Assembly: GCA_946184255.1 (NCBI GenBank)
Contig: CAMHFA010000105.1
Coordinates: 1 to 5,049, forward strand
Direction of reading: 5' to 3'
Source: an uncultured Bacteroidales bacterium
GTDB lineage: Bacteria; Bacteroidota; Bacteroidia; Bacteroidales; UBA932
DNA length: 5,049 nt
The position numbers were made by a program, and so were the translations under genes. Positions 1-5,049 of the stretch are shown here, one piece after another (positions within the stretch are counted from its first letter, which is position 1; every line of letters starts with the position of its first letter). The notes under the pieces are model-generated. The model was not told the origin of the DNA and searched no databases. It worked only from the letters and a program-made list of their open reading frames with translations.

Positions 1-782
1 GTTATGACAAACCTTCAAGCCCTTATTACAAAGCCTGCTTCTGGCACAAGGATTTTGCCGAGTCAAAGATAAGGCTCCTTGGGCTTGATTGCATGCATTT
101 CAATGACGGTTTCCGTTACCTTACAAGCGAACAGGAATCATGGCTTTCCGCAAGGCTTGCCGATACTCTTGATCCTTCCAATCCTGCGTTCGGCTATTCT
201 GTCATAGTCTCCACCCATTATCCTCTGGATGACTTTGATGGGGACAATGAAAAGTGGGAAGAGTCGAAGCACCGCTTTATCTACAACCAGAATTCAAAGG
301 GTGGACGCCTGATGGATCACAGGACAGGAGATGTAAACAAATTCCACACTCCTGAAACAGCCTCCTATGTTGCTACCAAGCGTTTTTCCCTGAGGTCGAA
401 AGTCCCTGCTGCCACAGAACAGTATGGCTATGTTTCAGGCCCTGTCAATCCTCTGGCAGACATCGTTCAGTCCTGGGTGGACAAGGGAGTTAAGTTCGTC
501 GTCTGGCTGACAGGTCACTGCCACAACGACATGCTGTACTATCCTGCGAAATACCCCGGCCTTCTCTGTCTCTCGGTTGACCAGGCAGGAAACCTGCGTG
601 GCAATTCGATAACAGACCGTGGAGAGGATCTTGAGTCCCGGTTCTGTGCTAACTACTATGCGGTTGATACCCAGAACGGACTTTTCAAGATAGTTAGGCT
701 TGGCCTTTCCATGACCAGGTACATGATCCGGAAAGACGTTCTCTGTTACGACTATATCAACAAGAAGGTGATATTCGAGTAG
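1..782 (+). CDS. Calcineurin-like metallophosphoesterase, C-terminal part (5' end outside window)
   Basis: The reading frame is open from base 3, so the gene starts upstream of the window; the first internal ATG (position 93) is not the likely start because conserved-looking sequence precedes it (SKIRLLGLD just before). About 259 residues are visible. Seen in sequence: a hydrophobic strand ending in VSTHYP (His codon at 216-218) and a later strand ending in GHCHND (513-530). These match the last two metal-binding histidine motifs of calcineurin-like phosphoesterases (the single His and GHxH). The N-terminal DxH and GD/GNHE motifs must lie upstream. The family uses two metal ions to hydrolyse phosphomono- or diesters; the substrate here cannot be told. 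The C-terminal 50 residues (YAVDTQNGLFKIVRLG and on) form a beta-rich tail that recalls the phosphoesterase domains found in some phage tail or fibre proteins, so a prophage remnant is a possible alternative. The next gene follows after 14 nt on the same strand. Confidence 0.8.
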   Translation, partial: YDKPSSPYYKACFWHKDFAESKIRLLGLDCMHFNDGFRYLTSEQESWLSARLADTLDPSNPAFGYSVIVSTHYPLDDFDGDNEKWEESKHRFIYNQNSKGGRLMDHRTGDVNKFHTPETASYVATKRFSLRSKVPAATEQYGYVSGPVNPLADIVQSWVDKGVKFVVWLTGHCHNDMLYYPAKYPGLLCLSVDQAGNLRGNSITDRGEDLESRFCANYYAVDTQNGLFKIVRLGLSMTRYMIRKDVLCYDYINKKVIFE

Positions 783-796
783 AATCTCTCGGCACT

Positions 797-982
797 ATGA
801 AAAACAGGAAGAAACAGAAGAAACTACGCATCACTGAAGCCGACTTCATGTTGGCAAACCGCCGTGCCGCCCGTCTTGAAGAGATCGAGCAGCACGGCCG
901 TCCTGTTACATTCAGAAAAGTACTCCACAGGTCCAAGAAGGCCTATGACAGGAAGCGGTTCAAGACCCTGTCGGAACTGTAG
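797..982 (+). CDS. Small highly basic conserved-type hypothetical protein (61 aa)
   Basis: This short gene begins 14 nt after the metallophosphoesterase stop and could share its transcript. About 20 of its 61 residues are Lys or Arg against 7 acidic ones. The N-terminus is a lysine/arginine cluster (MKNRKKQKKLR), followed by a probable helix (ITEADFMLANRRAARLEEIE) and a second basic stretch (HRSKKAYDRKRFK). There is no signal peptide, membrane segment or Cys cluster. The pattern ITEADFM.ANRRAAR.EEI resembles a small uncharacterised protein I remember from Bacteroides and relatives, which is why I take this frame over the overlapping 64-codon frame at 864-1058. The charge would suit binding to nucleic acid or ribosomes, but that is inference and no function is assigned. 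No Shine-Dalgarno motif is seen, as is usual in Bacteroidota. Confidence 0.7.
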   Translation: MKNRKKQKKLRITEADFMLANRRAARLEEIEQHGRPVTFRKVLHRSKKAYDRKRFKTLSEL

Positions 983-987
983 GGTCT
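963..987. terminator. Possible stem-loop terminator between convergent genes
   Basis: A perfect 7-bp inverted repeat, AGACCCT (963-969) and AGGGTCT (981-987), flanks an 11-nt loop that could close further through two G-T wobbles. It overlaps the stop codon of the 61-residue gene and lies 13 nt from the stop codon of the convergent lipoprotein gene, where a shared terminator would be expected. Neither strand shows a clear T tract after the stem, so it is at best a weak or non-canonical terminator. Confidence 0.3.
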
Positions 988-999
988 GGTACAGGAATA

Positions 1000-1785
1000 C
1001 TATTTGTTCTCTTTGGCTCCGAGGATTTCGCGGACGAGAAGAGGCTCGTTGGTGGTGATGCAGTCAACTCCGAGGTCGGCCATCTTCTTGATTTCATCCC
1101 TGTCGTTGACAGTCCAGACATTGACGCTCATCTTGTTCTTGTGAGCCTGCCCGATCCACTCGGGATTCTTGTCGAATGCGCTGTAGTGATAGTCGATTCC
1201 GTTGATCCCCTTGGCATAAACCTCGTCAGGAGTCAGATCCTTTTCCAGGTACTGGTTAGTGAATCCGGGGCAGAGGGCCGCGATCCTCTCGCAGATATTG
1301 CGGCTGAATGAGATGAAGATCACCTTCTTGGGATCGAACAGGTTGTGAGCCTTAAGTGCTTCGATGCTCTTGTCAACCATGTAGTCTTCATGTGCCTTGT
1401 CGTACTGTGCCTTGAGTTCGAACACGAGGACTGTTCCTCCCTTCTCTCCCTGGGTCAGATATTCATCGAGGGTAGGGAGCTTCTCACCGTTTTTCAGACG
1501 GTAGTCCTTGAAGTCGGCGTAGTCATGGGTGTGGATACTCTTTCCATTGATGTGGGCGTCGTGATGTACCACCAGGACGAGGTCGGAAGTGATGTGTACA
1601 TCGAACTCGCTTCCCCAGAAATGGTTCTTCTGTGCCATTTCGAGGGATTTGATGGAATTCTCGGCGAAGCCTGCTTCCTCGCAGTTCCAGTAACCCCTGT
1701 GAGCTGTGATGGCTACCTTGTGTGAGCATGATGCCAAGACTGCGGCGATGGCGGCTACAGCCGCGAGACGGATTATTCTGTGCAT
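1000..1785 (-). CDS. Glycerophosphodiester phosphodiesterase, lipoprotein
   Basis: The 261-residue product should hydrolyse glycerophosphodiesters to sn-glycerol 3-phosphate and an alcohol, salvaging headgroups from phospholipids outside the cytoplasm. Residues 1-20 form a lipoprotein signal peptide: positive MHRIIR, an Ala-rich hydrophobic core and the lipobox LASC with Cys20. No acidic surface-export signal follows the Cys (it reads CSHK), so a periplasm-facing membrane location is more likely than the cell surface. The GDPD barrel follows immediately: AHRG with His29 and Arg30, AEN (41-43), the metal-binding pair in EFDVH (Glu60, Asp62), HHD (catalytic-type His75), FELK (Glu123, Lys125), and the late VNVWTVND strand typical of the family. 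All key family residues are present and the length is normal for a single-domain enzyme. The start at 1785 gives a complete signal peptide and lies about 30 nt from a -7 promoter element. It is transcribed divergently from pgi and convergently with the 61-residue gene. The exact substrate headgroup is unknown. Confidence 0.92.
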   Translation of the reverse strand: MHRIIRLAAVAAIAAVLASCSHKVAITAHRGYWNCEEAGFAENSIKSLEMAQKNHFWGSEFDVHITSDLVLVVHHDAHINGKSIHTHDYADFKDYRLKNGEKLPTLDEYLTQGEKGGTVLVFELKAQYDKAHEDYMVDKSIEALKAHNLFDPKKVIFISFSRNICERIAALCPGFTNQYLEKDLTPDEVYAKGINGIDYHYSAFDKNPEWIGQAHKNKMSVNVWTVNDRDEIKKMADLGVDCITTNEPLLVREILGAKENK

Positions 1786-1816
1786 ATCGATTGATTTTAG
1801 TGTTTTCTGTGTAACA

Positions 1817-1824
1817 CAAATATA
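1817..1824 (-). promoter_or_regulatory. Predicted -7 element of the lipoprotein phosphodiesterase promoter
   Basis: On the minus strand this reads TATATTTG, an exact match to the Bacteroidota -7 consensus TAnnTTTG used by the primary sigma factor. It lies 31 nt upstream of the lipoprotein ATG, implying a leader of roughly 20-30 nt. No convincing -33 TTTG box is found at the usual distance, so strength or activator dependence is open. Confidence 0.55.
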
Positions 1825-1834
1825 ACAATATTCT

Positions 1835-1866
1835 TTCTGACATTTACCGGAAAATGGTTATTTTTG
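1835..1866 (+). promoter_or_regulatory. Predicted Bacteroidota-type promoter of the pgi operon
   Basis: TATTTTTG at 1859-1866 matches the -7 consensus TAnnTTTG exactly. A -33-like box, TTCTG (1835-1839), sits 19 nt upstream, the expected spacing though imperfect in sequence. The start of transcription would fall near 1872-1876, giving a leader of about 25 nt before the ATG at 1900. The leader is A/T-rich and has no Shine-Dalgarno motif, which is normal in this phylum. Nothing resembling a riboswitch fits in so short a leader. Confidence 0.6.
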
Positions 1867-1899
1867 TAATCTTTGAAGACAGTAATAATTTAATAGAAT

Positions 1900-3234
1900 A
1901 TGGTTAAAGTTAATTTGGGAGGTTGCAGCTCCTTTGTCAAAGATGCAGATTACAAGGAATATGTTGGTAAGGCACTTGAGGCCCTTGATGTGTTGAACAG
2001 CGGAAGTGGGGCGGGGAACGATTTCCTTGGCTGGAAGCATCTTCCGTCCGAGACTCCGGAATCCCTTATCGCAGAATGCGAGGCGGTACGTGACTGCTGG
2101 AAGGCAAAGGGAGTTGACCTTGTTGTTGTGATAGGCATCGGTGGTTCCTATCTTGGAGCCCGTTGCGCCATAGAGGCTCTTTCCCACAATTTCGCAAAGC
2201 AGCTTTCCGGTAAGAAAGATGCCCCAGAAGTAGTCTTTGCAGGGAACAATCTCTCCGAAGAGTATCTTGCCGAGCTGATGGACCTTGTCGCCGAGAGGAA
2301 CACCGCTACCGTCGTCATCTCAAAGTCAGGTACTACCACAGAGCCGGCAGTGGCATTCAGGGTTGTCAAGGAATATATTGAAAAGACTTATACTGACGCA
2401 TCCGAGAGGATAGTCGCCATAACCGATGCTAAGAAGGGCGCTCTCAAGACCCTCGCAACCCAGGAAGGCTACAAGACCTTCGTCGTTCCGGACAACGTCG
2501 GTGGCCGTTATTCAGTGCTGACTCCTGTCGGTCTTCTGCCCATCGTCCTCGCCGGATTTGACGTACGTGAGATGCTTGCAGGAGCAAGAGAGATGGAAAA
2601 GGCCTGCTCCGAGCGGTCCGAGGAGAATCCAGCCCTCAAATATGCTGCGATGAGGAATCTCCTTTATTCCAAGTTCGGGAAGAAGGTGGAAATCCTCGTT
2701 GCTTACAATCCCAAACTCCAGTACCTTGGAGAGTGGTGGAAGCAGCTTTTCGGAGAGTCAGAAGGAAAGGAGCTGAAAGGAATCTTCCCTGCCTCTGTCA
2801 ATTTCACGACCGATCTCCATTCCATGGGTCAGTTCATCCAGGAAGGTGAGAGGATACTCTTCGAAACGGTTGTTAGCGTAGAGAAGAGCAACAGAAGCGT
2901 TGTCATAGGAAGCGATCCCCAGAACCTTGACCAACTCAACTATCTTGCAGGTCAGCATGTAGAGCATTGCAACGCAATGGCTCAACTGGGCACAAAACTG
3001 GCTCACATAGACGGAGGAGTACCCCAGCTTGAGGTATGCATTGAAAAACTCTGTGCCTATGACCTCGGAGGTCTTTTCCAGTTCTTTGAGTATGCCTGTG
3101 GAATAAGCGCCTATGTCCTCGGAATCAATCCTTTCAACCAGCCGGGAGTAGAGGCCTACAAGAAGAATATGTTCGCCCTTCTTGAAAAGCCGGGATTCGA
3201 GGAGCAGACAAAGGCAATCAAGGCCAGGCTGTAA
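1900..3234 (+). CDS. pgi: Glucose-6-phosphate isomerase
   Basis: This cytoplasmic enzyme interconverts glucose 6-phosphate and fructose 6-phosphate in glycolysis and gluconeogenesis. The 444-residue protein belongs to the shorter bacterial type (about 445-450 residues), not the longer E. coli/eukaryote type, and appears complete. Visible motifs in order: the first SIS fold loop GIGGSYLG (79-86); the phosphate-binding SKSGTTTE (141-148); the family signature VGGRYS (200-205) followed by LTPVGLLPI; GESEGK with the likely catalytic Glu286; DLHSMGQF with His307; and the second signature NPFNQPGVEAYKK with the likely catalytic Lys421. No key residue is missing. The ATG at 1900 is chosen because the predicted promoter lies 34 nt upstream and VKVNLGGC resembles the usual short N-terminus. 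It is the first gene of a tight unit: the sugar kinase starts 3 nt after its stop codon. The mRNA link to a sugar-1-kinase is unusual for a central-pathway gene. Confidence 0.97.
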   Translation: MVKVNLGGCSSFVKDADYKEYVGKALEALDVLNSGSGAGNDFLGWKHLPSETPESLIAECEAVRDCWKAKGVDLVVVIGIGGSYLGARCAIEALSHNFAKQLSGKKDAPEVVFAGNNLSEEYLAELMDLVAERNTATVVISKSGTTTEPAVAFRVVKEYIEKTYTDASERIVAITDAKKGALKTLATQEGYKTFVVPDNVGGRYSVLTPVGLLPIVLAGFDVREMLAGAREMEKACSERSEENPALKYAAMRNLLYSKFGKKVEILVAYNPKLQYLGEWWKQLFGESEGKELKGIFPASVNFTTDLHSMGQFIQEGERILFETVVSVEKSNRSVVIGSDPQNLDQLNYLAGQHVEHCNAMAQLGTKLAHIDGGVPQLEVCIEKLCAYDLGGLFQFFEYACGISAYVLGINPFNQPGVEAYKKNMFALLEKPGFEEQTKAIKARL

Positions 3235-3237
3235 GCC

Positions 3238-4410
3238 ATGGATTGTGTACAGAAGTTCAGGGAGACGTACAGAAGGGAGCCCGAAGGGGTTTCCTTCTGC
3301 CCTTACAGGGTCTGTCCGATCGGAGCCCACGTCGATCACCAGCTTGGAAAGATCACTGGTTTTGCGATAGACAAGGGGATCCGGATAGCCTATTCCCCGA
3401 AACAGAACGGTGTAATCGAGCTGTCTTCCCTCCAGTTCAGGAAACGTGCCCAATGGCATGTCCGTGCAGTTCCTGAAGAGAAACAGGACGACTGGGCAGA
3501 CTATCTCCGTGGGGCCACGAGTGAACTGTTCAACCGTTTCCCCTTAAGGGTGGGTTTGAGCGGGGTCATAGAGGGCTCCCTCCCGATTGGCGGGCTCTCA
3601 TCGTCCGCTGCAGTCACCATTTCCTTCATGAAAGCCCTCTGCATTGTCAATGGGATCCATTTGGAGGACAATGAACTGATCCTGATGGCAAAGGCTGCAG
3701 AGAACAATTATGTTGGCGTGTCCTGCGGAAAGCTCGACCAGAGTTGTGAAGTCTATTCCAAGAAAGACCATCTGCTCTATCTTGACACCCAGGATGACAG
3801 CTACGAACTGATCCCTGCTTCTCCCAGGATGAAACCCTATGAAATTGCTATATTCTTCAGCGGAGTTGAAAGGGCCCTTGCCGGAAGCAAGTTCAACATG
3901 AGGGTTGATGAGTGCCGAAGTGCAGCCTATGCCTTGAAAGCTTATTCAGGGATGGAATATGGCAAATTCTCCGAAACCCACCTGAGGGAGGTCCCTGTCG
4001 AGGTATTTAACAAGTATAAAGACAGGCTTCCGGACAATTGGCGTAAGCGCGCAGAACACTGGTATGGAGAATACGACCGTGTGGAGAAAGGTGCCGAGGC
4101 CTGGAGAAAGGGAGACATAGATGAATATGGACGGCTGAGTTTCGAGAGCGGGAGGTCATCGATTGACTCATGGGAGACCGGATCCCCGGAACTCAAGAAG
4201 ATCTACGAGATCATGACCCGTACTGATGGAATCTATGGCGGCCGATTCAGCGGTGCCGGTTTTAAAGGCTGTTGCATGGCCCTGATAGATCCATCATTCA
4301 AAGAAGGGATATTCAGAAAGGTTGAGGATGAATACCTTGCTGAATTCCCTGAGCTCAAGGGACATTATTCTGCTTATATCTGCCATAGTGCGGATGGAGT
4401 AAAAATCTGA
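3238..4410 (+). CDS. GHMP-family sugar-1-kinase, galacturonokinase-like (annotated type: galactokinase)
   Basis: The 390-residue protein is a complete GHMP kinase of galactokinase size, expected to phosphorylate a free hexose or uronic acid at C1 with ATP in the cytoplasm. Seen in order: the sugar-binding N-terminal motif PYRVCPIGAHVDHQ (22-35); the ATP loop LPIGGLSSSAA (115-125); CGKLDQ with the likely catalytic base Asp167; RVDECRSAA (222-230); KRAEHW; and the third GHMP motif GRFSGAGFKGCC (335-346). True galactokinases read IGEHTDYNGG, where Glu contacts the sugar O6; here that Glu is Ala30 and Tyr is His34. This pattern, with KRAEH and GRFSGAGFxGCC, matches what I remember of plant galacturonokinase (Arabidopsis At3g10700) much better than GalK. 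Galactose remains possible but less likely; the assignment to galacturonate is inference. The gene starts 3 nt after pgi and ends 8 nt before a nucleotidyltransferase, so its product probably feeds a nucleotide-sugar synthase. No gal operon partner (galT, galM) is in view. Confidence 0.88.
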   Translation: MDCVQKFRETYRREPEGVSFCPYRVCPIGAHVDHQLGKITGFAIDKGIRIAYSPKQNGVIELSSLQFRKRAQWHVRAVPEEKQDDWADYLRGATSELFNRFPLRVGLSGVIEGSLPIGGLSSSAAVTISFMKALCIVNGIHLEDNELILMAKAAENNYVGVSCGKLDQSCEVYSKKDHLLYLDTQDDSYELIPASPRMKPYEIAIFFSGVERALAGSKFNMRVDECRSAAYALKAYSGMEYGKFSETHLREVPVEVFNKYKDRLPDNWRKRAEHWYGEYDRVEKGAEAWRKGDIDEYGRLSFESGRSSIDSWETGSPELKKIYEIMTRTDGIYGGRFSGAGFKGCCMALIDPSFKEGIFRKVEDEYLAEFPELKGHYSAYICHSADGVKI

Positions 4411-4418
4411 TTATTACC

Positions 4419-5049
4419 ATGAAATGCCTTATCCTTGCCGCCGGCTATGCTACCAGGTTACGCCCTTTGACTGACAATTTCCCCAAGCCGCTTCTTGAGG
4501 TTGGAGGAAAGCCTATTGTCGACTGGCTGGTCGATGACCTGTCTGGGGAAGGCAAGGTGGACGGTTTTGCCGTGGTGACAAACCATCGTTTTGCCGGTTT
4601 CTTCGAGGATTGGGCTTCCGGGCGTAAGGAGGAGATTTCAGTAGTTGATGATGGCACTTCGACAAACGAAACCCGTCTTGGTGCCGTCAGGGATATCCTC
4701 TATGCTGTCGAATCCCTCGGCACGGATGATGACCTTCTGGTAATAGCAGGTGATAACCTTCTTGATTTCAGCCTCAACCGGTTCGTGGATTATTCTATTG
4801 GGAAAGGCACTTCATGCGTAATGAGGTACTTCGAGCCGTCGGAAGACAGGCTCCGGAAATGCGGGGTTCTTGAGATTGACGAAGCCGGCCTTATCCTCAG
4901 TATGGAGGAGAAACCCTCAGAGCCGAAATCCCATTGGTGCTGCCCTCCTTTCTATTTTTACAAGCGTGAGGATGTTGGACGTATTCCAGAAGCGATTGCT
5001 TCCGGATGCGGAGTAGATGCTCCAGGGAGTCTGGTTGCATGGTTGGCTG
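4419..5049 (+). CDS. Sugar-1-phosphate nucleotidyltransferase, N-terminal part (3' end outside window)
   Basis: The frame opens with ATG at 4419, 8 nt after the kinase stop, and stays open to the window end (210 residues). It is a RmlA/GlmU-type NTP transferase that should join a sugar 1-phosphate to a nucleoside triphosphate and release pyrophosphate. Visible: the nucleotide-binding loop LAAGYATRLRPLT (6-18) with Arg13; FPKPLLEV (21-28) with Lys23; DDGTSTNETRLGA (77-89), a base-contact region; AGDN with metal-binding Asp112; MEEKP (162-166) with the sugar-phosphate-binding type Glu/Lys; and DAPGSLVAWL (200-209). LAAGYATRL instead of LAGGxGTRL, plus the DGTSTN and DAPG motifs, point to a subgroup I remember from Firmicutes and Bacteroidota without assigned substrate, rather than to RmlA proper. 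Family members are about 240-250 residues, so roughly the last 35 residues are missing. Nucleotide (UTP, dTTP or GTP) cannot be read from sequence. The preceding kinase is the likely supplier of its sugar 1-phosphate. Confidence 0.88.
   Translation, partial: MKCLILAAGYATRLRPLTDNFPKPLLEVGGKPIVDWLVDDLSGEGKVDGFAVVTNHRFAGFFEDWASGRKEEISVVDDGTSTNETRLGAVRDILYAVESLGTDDDLLVIAGDNLLDFSLNRFVDYSIGKGTSCVMRYFEPSEDRLRKCGVLEIDEAGLILSMEEKPSEPKSHWCCPPFYFYKREDVGRIPEAIASGCGVDAPGSLVAWLA

Noticed and set aside
864..1058. 64-codon plus-strand frame overlapping the 61-residue gene
   Set aside because: Composition is odd (Arg, Trp and Cys rich) and it runs antisense into the phosphodiesterase end; the 797-982 frame has the better start spacing and a conserved-looking sequence.
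1345..1725. 126-codon plus-strand frame opposite the lipoprotein phosphodiesterase
   Set aside because: The minus-strand frame has a lipobox and all GDPD motifs; the plus-strand translation has none and is a shadow.
1867..1899. Riboswitch or attenuator in the pgi leader
   Set aside because: The predicted leader is only about 25 nt, A/T-rich and without a stable stem.
1786..1899. Small RNA or mobile-element remnant in the only sizeable intergenic gap
   Set aside because: The 114 bp are accounted for by two promoters and short leaders; no terminal repeats or tRNA-like folds are visible.
2758..3459. 233-codon open frame on the minus strand across the pgi/kinase junction
   Set aside because: It lies fully antisense to two strongly supported genes, shows no recognisable motif, and is explained by codon bias in the sense genes.
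3238..4410. Plain galK of a Leloir galactose operon
   Set aside because: The IGEHTDYN signature is altered at Glu and Tyr, and the visible neighbours are pgi and a nucleotidyltransferase rather than galT, galM or a galactose transporter. Galactose use is not excluded.

Overview
The window looks like chromosomal DNA of a member of the Bacteroidota, probably a Bacteroidales species of gut or rumen type. Three observations support this. The central intergenic region carries two close matches to the Bacteroidota -7 promoter element (TAnnTTTG), one on each strand. Start codons are preceded by A/T-rich sequence without clear Shine-Dalgarno motifs. The small basic protein and the phosphoglucose isomerase resemble Bacteroidales proteins as I remember them. 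No RNA gene, CRISPR array, insertion sequence or long repeat is visible.

Layout. (1) Positions 1-982, plus strand: the C-terminal part of a calcineurin-like metallophosphoesterase whose start lies outside the window, then a 61-residue, very basic conserved-type small protein. (2) Positions 1000-1785, minus strand: a lipoprotein glycerophosphodiester phosphodiesterase, convergent with the small gene; a 7-bp inverted repeat sits at the junction. (3) Positions 1786-1899: a compact divergent promoter region. (4) Positions 1900-5049, plus strand: a tight three-gene unit of phosphoglucose isomerase (pgi), a GHMP sugar-1-kinase that automatic annotation would call galactokinase, and a sugar-1-phosphate nucleotidyltransferase cut by the window end. 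Gaps are only 3 and 8 nt.

The most interesting part is the last unit. The kinase lacks the galactokinase glutamate that contacts the sugar C6 hydroxyl: the signature reads IGAHVDHQ instead of IGEHTDYN. From memory it also resembles plant galacturonokinase along its whole length, with matches such as PYRxCPIGAHxDHQ, KRAEH and GRFSGAGFxGCC. Followed at once by a nucleotidyltransferase, it suggests a bacterial salvage route in which a free sugar, perhaps a uronic acid, is phosphorylated at C1 and activated to a nucleotide sugar. This would be analogous to plant galacturonokinase plus UDP-sugar pyrophosphorylase, or to Bacteroides Fkp for fucose. The substrate cannot be settled from sequence alone.
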